The notes beneath the pieces are model-generated. The model ran no database searches. It had not been told where the DNA came from and saw only the letters and a program-made list of their open reading frames with translations. The position numbers and the translations under genes were made by a program. Of a stretch of 64,000 nucleotides of DNA, positions 23,917 through 36,254 are shown piece after piece. Within the stretch, counting starts at the first letter, position 1. Every line of letters starts with the position of its first letter. Location: NCBI GenBank assembly GCA_019914995.1, contig CM034127.1, positions 11,594,001 through 11,658,000 of the forward strand, read 5' to 3'. This DNA is from Acanthochlamys bracteata. Its lineage: Eukaryota > Streptophyta > Magnoliopsida > Pandanales > Velloziaceae.

Positions 23917-26900
23917 TTACAAAGGCTGGAGCTCTTGTTCAGGAACAGCAGCATCTACTGGTCTGTAACTTCCGACAGTTCTGGGTCTATGTACCCAGAA
24001 ATACCAAATACCTAGAGTTGAAAAAGTGACAAGCACAGCTGCTGAAATTCCTAAAATCACAGCCCAATAGTGTCTCTTCCACCATGACCTGACATGATAA
24101 ACGAATTTCCATTTCATCTTGATAGTGATTAAAGATATGATTATTGAAGCAATTGATGACAATCAACTAAACTATCCACACAAAAGATTGAGTTCCAGTA
24201 ATTAAATAGTGGGAATATCAAAAGGCAAGTACCTTCTTGATGGAGGCTCAACTTTCCACTCGAGCAATTCATAACTTCCAAAATTTTTGGGAAGCTGGAG
24301 GTGGCGTTCATTTAATCTTGCAATTATTCCCTGCAGACAAGTGCAAGCTTTTCAGAGATCTGCTAATTTATATCTACAAAATAGAAGTTGATAACAAAGA
24401 GACAAGAAAATTTACCATGGCTGTTGTATTAGAAATAAAATTAGAAGGACTTTCAGGAAGAATAGCCCATCTGATTTGAGTTCCATTTCCTTTAGGCTCA
24501 GAACTTAATAGCTGCACCTGCAGAAAAGTTGAGAGTAATAATGTTAATAATAGTTAGTTAGCCATATAAAAAAAAACCCCCACAAAAAACAAAATGAAAA
24601 GGTATAAAATTAACAGAATTACCATATTATTGCAATATTTATCATGAAAACCACAAACAGGAAGATATAATACTTCACCTGACTGGTATTAACTTCTAGC
24701 TCTTGAGCAATAAGCTGAGCGAGCTCCTTCACATGTGGCGCCAGATCAGTGTAATTAATGCTCAAATACATATCAAAGGTTATGAGTCCAATCTGAAATT
24801 CACCTGGACAAGAAAGCACGTTTTATAATAAACGATAACATAGGAAAAACAAGGCCATAATAAACATAATCTATTGCTTAGTGGATAACTGATAGTCATA
24901 ATTGGGAAGTTCTTCCAGAAATCTAAAAGAAAATCAATACAGAATCATGACTATCAATAGATTACAAATAAAACAGTATAGAATCGCACAACTTCTTTCA
25001 GCATTGCTCCAGAAACGTGGCAGTAGAAAGATCAGACATGATATTTTTCATAGTTGGTCAGACCATGGCTGACATGGCAGTCGTCAGTATAAGCATTTGC
25101 AATAACTAGTGCTCTTTATTTTCTCTTTCTGGCTGAACTGAAAAATAACATAATCTTTAGTTTTCTATTCCTAACAAAAATTAGATTTTAAAATTCAAAG
25201 CGACCATCCTCTCCTACTCCCGCAGGCTAAAATAAAGATCAATAATGCCAATCTATCTTTCTCTAAAATTTATAGTTTATGGGAGATATTGTAGTTTTGA
25301 ACCGGCTAGACTTGCACTCAATTTATAAGCACTCGCATTCATTTTCTTGATCAAAGACTGAATGCCTCATTCAAGTTCTCAACCATATTCAGATTCATCA
25401 TACATAACCTCTTCTCATTGTGACATCAAAGTTATGTTGTAAAATCAATCCAGTTATCAAAGGAAAAGATTAGAGACCAAATCATATTTTCAGAATAATA
25501 AAAAACGGAGTAAAACAACAGACAAAAGGAAAAAAAACTTAAAAGTTTTCGTTTGAATCTATTTATGATTGGTGAGCGCCTCCACAACTGTATTCCCCCT
25601 TTTTTTCGCAGCTTGAGATACGCCCATCTCGGTGCAGATTCACTCCAAAGTTGATGAGATTACAGAAAACTACTTTCTTTCATTTAAAAAAAAACATATT
25701 TTGAAGATTTAGGCTGGAGGAAGGAGGAAAGGATTTGGGTCAGAGATGCGGAACAGGAGAGAAAGAGAAGATTTTGAACTTTCTTTATTTGTTCACCTCG
25801 ACAAAAATCTTTAATTATTCTTTAGGGACAGAGAACAACTTTCGTTAATTCTTTAATTACAAGGACACATCAGCAAGCCATATCACCAACAACAACCTCT
25901 AACATTAAGCCATATCAGTCATGATCTTGTAACATGGTTTGACCGCTCATGTTATGTAGCACTACTCTAGAAAAATCATTATTGTGGAGAGCCATAAAAG
26001 GCCAACAACTAATATTTTAACAAAAAAGATGCAAAGTTGCAAATGTTAATAAATGATTCAACGTAATAATTGAATTAGGACTTATTTCTCTCCGATTAGC
26101 AACCCACAATAGCACTCAAGGCCACAGCTCTAAATGCAAGTAGCAAAGACTCCAACATGTTAAATATTGCAGTCCAAGTTGAAATAACAAACATAACAGA
26201 TATGTAAAAGAACTGCCTAACAGAAGTACTATTGACTTATACAGGAAGTTAAAAGAAACAGTAATGATGATATAGCTAGAAAAGCAGTTACCCGATACAG
26301 TATTATCTTGCAGTTGACTGGGAGGTAATGCTGGAGGAAATGCTTCACTTGAGTTTTTCCTACCATCACCTAATGGTGCAGGAGGGGAACCCCCACCGAT
26401 ATGCAACCTTTCCCATAGCTCAGAACAATTGGTTTTCCAGAAACCAATCGTCTCATTTTGTCGATCATACGTCACAAGAGTGTTTCGAACAATTATTCCT
26501 AAAGGTCACATTTCAGTTTAGTTTTCCAACTACATTTTGAATTTGAGATGAAAAGCTGAGGACAACAAGATCACAAGAGCAAAGAACAATAAAAAAGAAA
26601 ACAAAAGACAAAAAGTGGTCATCAAATACTAAATCGCATACGAGTAAAACCACGTACCCCCTAACAATGTTGTTGGATCTTTTCCATTCTGAAAGATTCC
26701 CAAGCAGTAAGCTCCTTTAACTTTAGAATGCTGTTTATGTACGAGAAATAAAGAAAAAAAAGAATTAAGGCACAAAATGATGCACCAATCTCTTTACATC
26801 AATGGAGGATCTACGTTTGCTACTAAGGAATATTATGTGAATATTACCCGGAATAAGTAGTTTTCAGGAGAAAGTGTTATCAGCTGTCCATTGCCAAACA

Positions 26901-29224
26901 CCATATTGACCTTTGGAAAAATCTTTGATAGTTCAGAGACTTCACTGGTTACATGATACATAGATTGTCACCTCGTTATGCAGATATAAATGTACACAGA
27001 TATATATACATTTTGACATACAATACCTTCCAGCACCAGCAAAACAGATGTCATTGTAATTAGGATCTGGTCCACGAATCTGCTTGAGGGAATGTAACTT
27101 GCTCGTTATCTGCGATCAATAAAACCATAACAACGTTAGCCACCAAGTTGTTGTTCCGTTGAAAGACACAGCAAAGAAACTTACAGCATCTCGCAGTAAG
27201 GTAAATGCTTCTTCTGGTAAGTATGCATATGTTGTGCCACTATCCAATACTGTTCCATGCTTACTATCAAAAACCTTTGGATTTATCTTCAGTGGCCTTC
27301 CAGAGACGTGTATTTCCTTCAGCTCAATGTTGTAATACGGACTGCAGTCATCCAAAACTGGAGTAAATGCCAAGGGAAATAAAATGTACAAGGAAATCGT
27401 TCACTACATGCAATTGATCTGGGAAGATAATGACAAATATACCTGCGAGAAGGATCTGATCGTGAAAAGACCATGCCATCAGGAGGTGAGATTCCGCCAA
27501 GAACCATTGCTCCACCTCCAACATCCATTCCACCATAACATAATGAAAAGGAGTCACTGATAACCCCCTTTTCAACAAGCTGATCCATTATGCTAAGCTG
27601 TCCACGTCCAAGCCCCATTATGCCATCAGCATGTTGACTAAATAAATCACCTGTTTCAGAATTTTCACAACCAAAGACAGCACGCAGAGGTTCAAGTGCA
27701 CTTTGATTCCCAAAAGAGACCACATCTTCACCCAAAACTCCACTACTAGAACTCATTTCTGCATACTGCCTCTCATAAGTACATTGATTGTTGTCACTAT
27801 CACAAGTGCAATCCACGTTGCACTTTACAGGTTTATAGCTGCTTGACAAATCAGGTTGAAACCAGGGGTCCTACAAAGCAACAGAAATTTGAAGATGAGA
27901 ACGCAGAAGTGTATCTACCTAGACACAATTACACTCCAAATATCAAAAGTACATAGCACTCACAAAATGAAACATCAGTAAAAAAATAAAGAGAAGAAAA
28001 AAATACCTATCTCGTTCCTGAGCGAAGCTACTTAACACTAATACTGACAGTAAAGTTATTATGAGATACTGACAATCATCAGATAAGGTTATTCACTAAT
28101 TAGCTCCACTGGTATAAATACTAAAATAACTTCTTGCAAAAGAACCCAAAGGTGTCAATGTTCCAAACATCCCAAGTAAGCACAAACGATAGTGTACTAG
28201 TGACTTATGCTTCTCACTCGATCCATCAGATAAGTTCATTCACTAATTTAGCTCCATTGGCTTAAATTCTAAAATAAATTCTAGCAAACAAAATCCAAAG
28301 ATGCCAACTTTCCACACATCTCAATAAGCACAAATGAGAGTGCACTAGTAACATATGCTTCCGACTCAATTATTACCAACCTTTTCATGTAGGAACAAAT
28401 GTAATTGAAATTGATTATTCTGATAAGTCGCTTGATGGTAACATTCATTCACTAATAGTCACAAACTGCTCGATTCATTAAAGTGTGTATAATCACATTA
28501 TAGGATCCAAACACGCAAACGAGATAATCTGTGAACAAATAAGAGTACTTGAAGTTAATTCCAATTTGTTCAGTTGCACTCATTGTTTTATAGTCATGAA
28601 TTATGTGAGTTACAAATCATGTACGATCAAACAAAAACAACTTGAAAAGCAAAAGGGACAATAATGCTAGTCGATTATGCTCCAGGCTCAATACAACAAT
28701 TTAACAGTACACACAAAGTTAAGATAAGAACTTGCTTTGCTAGTTTAGAAAAAACAGAACTTGCTTTGCTAGTTTACCTGGTGGTTTCCGCACTGATCGC
28801 AGGTGGAGCAAGGCACATAGGTAACAGTGCTGCCTGAGTCAACGATGAGTGCGAATTCCTGCGGTGGCGACCCGATGAAAAGCCGAGTCGTGTAATACCT
28901 AAATAAGTAAACAAAAGAACACATATTCTAAAACTTTTATAAAAGCAATAAGCGGAATATATGGGAATCATGAAAAAACAGATTGATCTCAGATCTGTTG
29001 AAGATGATTGTATACCCGTTGGTCAGAAGGTCATCGTAGAGAGGCATGCGAGCGTTGGCCGTAGAGCGAAGCTGGCGGCGTGCAGCGAAGGAGAAATAGC
29101 CGCGTGTGATGTTCGCCGGAGTAAACACCAACGGCAACACCATCGCCGGAGGCTTCGGCAATCCGGCAGCCGCGTCGAAGAAAAAGAAGAGAAGAAGAGT
29201 GAAGGAAAAGAGCCGGATAGCCAT
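23917..29224 (-). CDS. Membrane-anchored A1 aspartyl protease
   Basis: Twelve exons in phase: 29016-29224, 28778-28898, 27443-27870, 27185-27341, 27027-27109, 26848-26944, 26658-26730, 26292-26498, 24679-24803, 24416-24517, 24233-24330, 23917-24088; 623 residues. The start is the ATG at 29224 (GCCATGGCT). Residues 1 to about 21 are a signal peptide. The first catalytic motif is DSGS (Asp90, followed by TVTYVPC) and the second DSGTT (Asp286); a flap-type Tyr region and many Cys (CSTCDQC, CNVDCTCDSD) are in the usual places. After the protease domain comes a plant-specific extension (SPPAPLGDG, then GEFQIGLITFDMYLSINYTD) and, in the last exon, one transmembrane helix at about 575-597 with a short cytosolic tail. 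This matches the pepsin-like plant group of At3g50050/At5g43100, as I recall. It probably works at the cell surface or in the endomembrane system; the substrate is unknown. Confidence 0.94.
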
Positions 29225-30629
29225 GGCCAGCGCCGCCAAGCAGCACCGCCGCTGAAAGGCGAGAGATGAATTCTAGTTTCTTTCTTTTTTATGGATTTGA
29301 TTTGAAGGAGAGCGGAGGATGGTTTTTGCTTTGCGGGAAAAGAAATAAATAAAAGTTGGAAGAGAGTTTTGATCGATGGGGAGATTTCAACGGGAAGAGG
29401 CGCAATGGTGGGACCAGACCAGAGCAAGCAAACTACACACGGACCAAACCGATCAGGTTTGGAGCGGCTATACGTAGCCCGAAACAGGTCGGACTCAAGC
29501 AACCGGGTAGAGATGGACTCGTCATTGTTTATGTATGATATGTGGGCGTGGGCCGGCCTTTATCATTATATAGTGCGTACTTTTGATTTTAAAAATTAAT
29601 TTTTTTAAAAGTAAGTTTTTAAAAATAAATTATTAAAAATAAGATTATTATATTTTTTTATTTAAAAATGAATTAAAAATAATTATTTGTGTTCTTTTTG
29701 TAATAAAAAATGAGTTAAAAATAATTTTTTAGTAAAATAGAAGTAATTTTTATAAGTAAAGAACACACCCATAAGTTTATGGATATATTTAAAAGTACTT
29801 CAAATAAATAGTTTTAAAAAGTTTATTTAAAATGTTTTAAATAAATTTATCTTCTGTCTCACAAAATAATTATATAATATAAAATTTGTAATATACAAGT
29901 TATATGTTTTTTAAATTCTTTCTTTATACTACAAAAGTTTTTTAGAAAACAAAAAATTGTACTCTAAAACTATAGCTTTGAGAACTAAAAGTTTCCATTA
30001 AATATGCAATGTAGTAGCATTTCATAAAGATAAAACTACTCTAACCCATGATTTATTAAAAGATTTACTATCACTATTCATGACTCGTTTATACAATGAA
30101 AGAACATAAAAAATTAATGTACGGTGAAAAATCACAAAAATTTGAAAAATGCATCTCTTTCTATATATATAATCCGATACCAAATTTGAGCATCAATTTC
30201 ATGAACAAAACAACCGGAAAGAATTAGTATTTAACCCAAGAAAGCTAATTATTTGATCTTTCAATCAAATACACTTACAAGACATTACTCATTGCCATTA
30301 CAATTTCATTATGACTACTCCTTGAAAGACATAGTGATACTCAGTTTATTGTCACAAAAATAACTGGCATTGCACAAAAAGAATAAGAAGCAACTAATCT
30401 GATACATCCTCCCTACAATTTCTTGAATGGTGTAGCAATGCCAATAGTGAAACACAATTCTCACTTTCTACATTGGCACGGCTTGAGATAAGTTATATGG
30501 AAAAAACAAAAAGCAATCCTAGTGGCACAATGCGCATCAACCCCAAAAATGGTGCCAAATACAGCAAAATCGCGACCAGCATACCATCATTGACTTGAAG
30601 ACAATGAAGCCGATTTACTTGGTCCTGAC
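29225..30629. other. Intergenic: protease promoter and AT-rich DNA
   Basis: The first 300 bp are the promoter and leader of the aspartyl protease. The stretch about 29566-29775 has an AT-rich core with inverted ends (GTGCGT...TTTTGAT and GTGTGTTCTTTACTTAT), like the MITEs elsewhere in the window. The remainder is featureless AT-rich DNA and the 3' flank of the dehydrogenase gene. Confidence 0.45.
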
Positions 30630-33600
30630 CTATAGTAGCTTCTCGGCAATCTGAATAGCATTTAAAGCAGCTCCCTTGCGTATTTGGTCTCCACAAACAA
30701 ATATGTCGAGACTGCCACAAGAAAGGCCCGAGTTAGTACTGGAAAAATGGACATTTTTGGGATGGTGTACAAATAATCGATGTTCAAAAGACTAATGTTC
30801 AAAGAAAGGTAATCCAACTTACCCACGGTTTCCATCTTGAGACAGATCCTGTCTGATTCGACCCACTGCAACATCATCTTTATTCGATACCTAGACATCA
30901 AAAGCAAATCAGAACAGCTGAGATACGAAACAATAGAGACAAGCAACCAAGAGCATTTTCTTCATTAACTTTTGCAAGAGGGTTTCCAGGAAGAATTATA
31001 GTGTTTCTAGGAAGAATTATAGACAGACCTCCAATGGTGTAGGGAAGTAATTGGATGCACGATCATCGATAACTACGACTCCTGGAGCTCCCTTAAGAAT
31101 CTCTCTCGCAGTCTCCTATAGATACCATGCAACAACATTCAAGAGCATGAATGCGTTAAAGTAAACGATAATTAACCTAATAAAAAAGAAGCCTACATTC
31201 TCATGAACATCCATACGTATACCTTCACCCAAAATCTACTTAACTTTAGATTCAAAGTATTGGTAACATTTAATTTTTACATGTAGCCTTTTTTCCCTAA
31301 AACCAAACTCCATTACTATCATATACTACTAATCCTAACCCTCCTATCTTGCCTCCTTGTTTTATGTCACTTGCATGAAGTTATTGTTCTATTACAAGTT
31401 AGTAAGTGATACTCGTATAAACAATGGCTGCTGAATGAACTAGAATTGCTTAGGTTCCCAATTTGGAAAAGATATCTTGAATGAGGATCATACACGAAAT
31501 GTTTTGCGAGTTAGTAGATAAACAGTAAGGAATCAGATGAAAACAGAGGAAACAGATATAATATTCTCTTAAAGATTGCTCTAGGCATATCTCTACTGAC
31601 TAACTGCCTTTAAAGAATACACTATGGCTATTAGAACTGAGGATATACAAGTAATTACAAAATAATTCAATATGAAGAATCAGCTAAGCAATAGAAAATA
31701 GTTAACTTAAAGGGGAAAAACTAGCAACAAAGTCTTCAAAACTTGACCTCATCAAGAGGGTTCTCAAACTGAAGATTTACACTCTCAGCATGTGCACGCA
31801 TAACAGGTACTCGTATGCATGTTGCAGTCACTTTGACGTCCATGTCATTCTGTAGCATAGGCAAGTCATGTATTACTTTATGGTCTAGAGGAAGAAGAGT
31901 ATGAGGTAGGTGGAAAGCAAAAAAATTAATAATAAAATAAAAAAATAAAAATTTCTCTAGGAGATGCTAAAAAATTTTACCCAAATTTTTTTTGTTTCCT
32001 TTACCAACTTCATTTCTTCTTCGTTGTAACCATTAGGCTGAACTGGTGCATTATGTGAGAAGAGATTAAATGCGTACTGCATCATTGTGTATGAGTAAGT
32101 ACGTGGGCCAAGATCAACCATAAAGGTACTTGAAGAAGGAACACAGAAAATAATCTAAAACATCATACGAACCTGTTGATTGAAAATGTTACATGTAGGT
32201 GGTTTTCCCTCCAAAACCTTTAAGTCATCACAAGGAAAAAAATGTAAACACGAAAAATTGACTAACATGATTGACAGTTAATGATACTGAACAACCACCT
32301 CACGAGTCTGCAACATCAATTCTTCCATTGCTGCAGCTCCTGCCCCACTAGCTGCCTGGTATGTACTGACAACCATTCGCAAAACCTAGTGAACATTGCC
32401 AAAAAGTAGAGTATCAGTTCTTTACCTAGACCTGTGCAAAGAACGTCTTCAATCCAATCACTAAAACCTTTGAACTCTACGTACGAACGCCAAAGCCCAA
32501 TGTGGTCTCCCCATTGATACTTATCTAATCAATATGTAACTACAAAGTTTCATGGAGAATCAGAAGGTCTAAAAAGAAGAGGTAAGAGGAACATATGGAG
32601 AACAATAGTTTCAATGTCTAGACAACTTCAACATCATATCTTTGCGCTATCAAGTACAATGGTATCCTTATGCTGAGTTTTCAGCTATGCAGGAGCATCC
32701 TATTTTTTCAATAAATATCATGATCCTATACCTACACTACAAGATTACATCTTTCTAGAACTTCCTACACATAACAAAAGCATCCTGTTCAATGTATTAC
32801 ATTTACAAGCATATGCAGTAGATAGATCCAAAACACCCCTATTGCACATCTTTCAGAAAGATAAACTCCTGCGATATCTACATTATTAAAGCAACAACCA
32901 AAACAGCCCAGACCTAACAGACAGACGTTTCACATGGAGGTTTATCCTACCAATGGGAACTTTAGCCCAGAGATGAATTTAGCCTACCATTAAAGTTGAA
33001 ACCTTCATCACTAAAACAACTGGTACAACCACCCAGATAGAAAACACAAGCAAAAGAACCTAATTTTCACATAACCGAGGGAACTACATAAACAGGGGGG
33101 TTTTGCAACAATCAAGCATTTAAATCTAGAACACAATCTACTAGTTGAAATGTGTAAAGCGTGAAATGCAGGAAATGTGCCTCATTAAAGCAACAAACGC
33201 AGAACAAATATCAATATCAGCCTACCAGGCAAAGATATGTCTGCTCGAAAGAACACAGTACGACTAAAATCTTTGCCAAGTAACAAACACAACAGCCCAA
33301 TCAGAAGCGAAAATAAAATCAGGATCAGAATTTGGTACATTCTCGTCAGGCAAATCAAGTTGAGACACAACCTACCGAAGCAGTCCAAGCAAACCTACCA
33401 AAGATGATACATTTGCCTCAGAAGAGATTTGACCACTGAATCTCAGTAAAATCATTCAGAAAATAAGACAACGATAACATTTGAAAGTTCCCAGAAACTA
33501 ACCTTAGCCTGCCGATGGAGAGGCGTAGCAGCCATCAGGCAAATGATCGTGGAACAGTTAGGATTCGCAAGGACCGTTCCTTTCCCTGTCCTCAATTTCA

Positions 33601-34084
33601 CATGCGCCATTGCTTCGGGGTTGACCTCCGGAATAACCAGCGGCACTGCAGGATCCATCCTGAAAGCCGAGCTGTTATCAACTACAACAACCCCACGCTT
33701 CACCGCCGCCGGCGCCATCGCTTTACTTACCGAACCACCAGCAGAAAACAAAGCCAGATCAACTCCATCAAAGCTTTCCTCTTTCAACTCTTCAACTATA
33801 TACTCTCTGTCTTCAAAGGTCAGCTTCTTCCCAGCAGACCGTTTGCTCGCTAGCATCTTAATAGATCGGTAAGGAAAATCTCGATCGGTAAGAACGCGGA
33901 GGAACTCTTCACCAACGGCTCCGGTCACCCCCACGACAGCAACAGAAGGACCGTCCTCGCGAAGAGACATGCGAGGGAAGGCAGGACCCCGGCGGACGGT
34001 AAGGTTTGCGGGTGAACATCGGCGGGGGAGAACCGGATTTCCAGGAAATGGAATACGATGGTTGGGAACGGTGGCAGCCTGCAT
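30630..34084 (-). CDS. ASD: Aspartate-semialdehyde dehydrogenase, plastid-type
   Basis: Eight exons in phase: 33503-34084, 32299-32385, 32173-32217, 31981-32076, 31748-31849, 31029-31115, 30823-30890, 30630-30711; 382 residues. It reduces aspartyl phosphate to aspartate semialdehyde with NADPH, the step before the pathway splits to lysine and to threonine, methionine and isoleucine. Residues 1 to about 40 are Arg/Pro/Ser-rich and fit a chloroplast transit peptide. The NADPH loop GVTGAVG is at 52-58, and the active-site ANPNCST has the catalytic Cys177. Later motifs include [31 protein letters not shown] and [13 protein letters not shown], all as in the enzyme family. The length is close to the plant enzyme. 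Intron 1 is 1.1 kb; others are shorter. No defects are seen. Confidence 0.97.
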
Positions 34085-34333
34085 TGTTTAGTATTGTTTT
34101 CGGGAGGATTCCGGCCGGCGGGTTTTAGGGTTCCCCTTCAGCTACTGGTAAGGGGTAGTCAATAAAAATTACAGAACCGAAGATTGAATAGATTTTGTTT
34201 AGCCGCCATTGTTTCAATGGGCCCCACGTTTTAATATATTACTTAAATTTATTCAACTTTCTATGTATTGCAGAAAATTTACCAAATTGGATGATTCAAT
34301 AAGGAGCATTCCCTTCTCCTTTACAATATTTTG

Positions 34334-34496
34334 GAGTGCGTTTGGCGCTTATGATAAGCTGCAATTTTTTTTCATTTTATATTTTTTAATATATATTTTA
34401 TAATTATATAAAAAAATTTATTTAAAAATTTATAAAATATAAAAAAAATTTATTTTATTTCAGAAAAATTTTATTTTATAAATCATTCAAAACGCT
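34334..34496. mobile_element. AT-rich MITE, truncated and inverted family member
   Basis: The left end GAGTGCGTTTGGCGCTTATGATAAGC matches the inverted right end of the element at 20275-20533, and the AT-rich core reads as its reverse complement. The element is about 160 bp, so internally deleted. No matching target duplication was found. Confidence 0.45.
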
Positions 34497-34791
34497 TCCA
34501 ATAATCGAAGACAAAGCATAGAGCAATAGACTAAAGACACAGCATTACCTGTCAGATCTCAAGCAGAGGCACAACGATTGCGACAAAAGATCTCGAGTGC
34601 CGTGAAGATTAGTGAGAAGTTATAAATTCAGCTTCTACCAGTAAGACGGATTCATTCTTTCTCATCATATCACTGGGAATCAGGTATTGAATAATACAGC
34701 CATATGACAGGATAAAAATGAGCTAGATAGACTTGCAATAACTTCACGAGTAGGGAAGCTAACGAGTATGTTTACTTGAGAAAATATTCTT

Positions 34792-35079
34792 TTAACAGAT
34801 CTTTTCGAATTCATCAGTTTCATCATCTCCATATACAGATCCGTTTGAATCCATTCCGTCACCTACTAGTCTCATCTTGTATCTAGATAATCTGCCAGAA
34901 GACTTCTGATTTGGCAAGGTTTTCCCACCCTTTTCCGTCTGCAATTCCAACCCTTTTGCCGATGGCATCCGCTTCCTCTTGGAGCTTGTCATCTCTGTTC
35001 CCTCTTCTGCAGCTGAGGTGTCCATAACTGCGAAAGCAGAAACACAGACACAGAATGCAACGATGTTCACCAGAGCCAT
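34792..35079 (-). CDS. Predicted small secreted protein of unknown family
   Basis: A 95-residue single-exon ORF with a true ATG (AATATGGCT). Residues 1 to about 24 (MALVNIVAFCVCVSAFAV...) are a good signal peptide. The mature part is hydrophilic: basic near the middle (SSKRKRMPSAKG, SGRLSRYKMRL) and acidic at the end (YGDDETDEFEKIC). A Tyr in acidic surroundings (VYGDDE) is a possible sulfation context, but no motif of CLE, RGF, PSY, CIF, CEP or PIP hormones is present. It lies between ASD and the RBL pseudogene with its own spacing of over 700 bp from ASD. It could be a lineage-specific peptide precursor or a chance ORF; I do not recognise it. Confidence 0.5.
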   Translation of the reverse strand: MALVNIVAFCVCVSAFAVMDTSAAEEGTEMTSSKRKRMPSAKGLELQTEKGGKTLPNQKSSGRLSRYKMRLVGDGMDSNGSVYGDDETDEFEKIC

Positions 35080-36254
35080 ATTTAACTTTTGTTTGGTTCA
35101 AAAGAAACTATCAGAATTGAGATAAATGAAATATAGAAAAATTTTGCCAAAAAGGGTCCATCAAAGAACTTCCTCTTTTATCTGTTAGTCATGCTCATCT
35201 GAAACCAACTACAGCCTTTAATCCACTAAAAAAATCAAGGCATGAAAATTGAAGTTGCATACATTAATATCATTAGACCTAGCAAACACCAGTGTTTATC
35301 AATAAATGTAGGAAAACTGAAATTTCCCTAGAATACTTTTTATACCAAGCTACCAGAAACAGAATGCAACTTTTTGATATCATGAATAATTTCTTCCTCA
35401 TACTTCCTGAAAGCTGAGTTTTGATATTCAAATATCCAAATCATTACAGTTGCAAAAGCTGATTATCCATCACCTTAAATCAGGATGATAGACTATCATG
35501 CAACAACTAGAAAGTACAGCCATGATCAAAACAATGATTTCTGGTCAAACAGGATTTGACTGAAAGAACTCTGCAAGTGGGTTTTGATATTCTTCCCATG
35601 GAAATTGAACAGCATTACTTGGTAACAGAAAAATATAGAAATGATTGCAGGAGGTATGCCTTTGCTGAATAAACTATGTCTGACCATGCTCAATGTCCCA
35701 CTTCAGAAGGATAACGAATATGAAACAGTGCATCCATAGATGATTCCTCTGGGAAAAGGAGGTGGTTGGGAGTGCTTTCAAAATACGAAGATATTTTTAT
35801 TCTAATTCGATAACGAGCTCTATTGTTTTACCTTAAAAAATAATATAAAAAGTAATAATAAATTCTTTTACGTAGAATTTTTTCATACTTTTTAAATTTT
35901 TTAAATAATTTTTAGAATATTATAAAAAATTTATTGAAAAATATGAAATGAAAAGTTCGAAACGAACTTTTGGAGAACGCACTGCCAAACGCCTTAATTC
36001 CAACCTACCATCACGCAAACAGTCCTCATGCTAAATGACGCCAGTTTGGAGAGGGATAAATTGTAACTAAAGATTTGTTTCTGATCGATTAGGACCAGCA
36101 TCTTGTTGGCACAAGCATTGACAAAGGATTTTTTACTACTTGCTATAACAAACCGAGTTTCATCATAGAGCACCTCTATGATGGTTGCACAAATATATAA
36201 ATATATGTTTCAACAAAAATTACTAATACGTAAATGAAAGAAAGGTGTGTATGG
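35080..36254. other. Intergenic with MITE-like segment
   Basis: Upstream region of the small secreted ORF, then, at about 35776-35990, an AT-rich segment with ends GGGAGTGCTTTC and (inverted) GGCAGTGCGTTC. Its core resembles the 260-bp MITE family. No gene is recognised. Confidence 0.45.
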
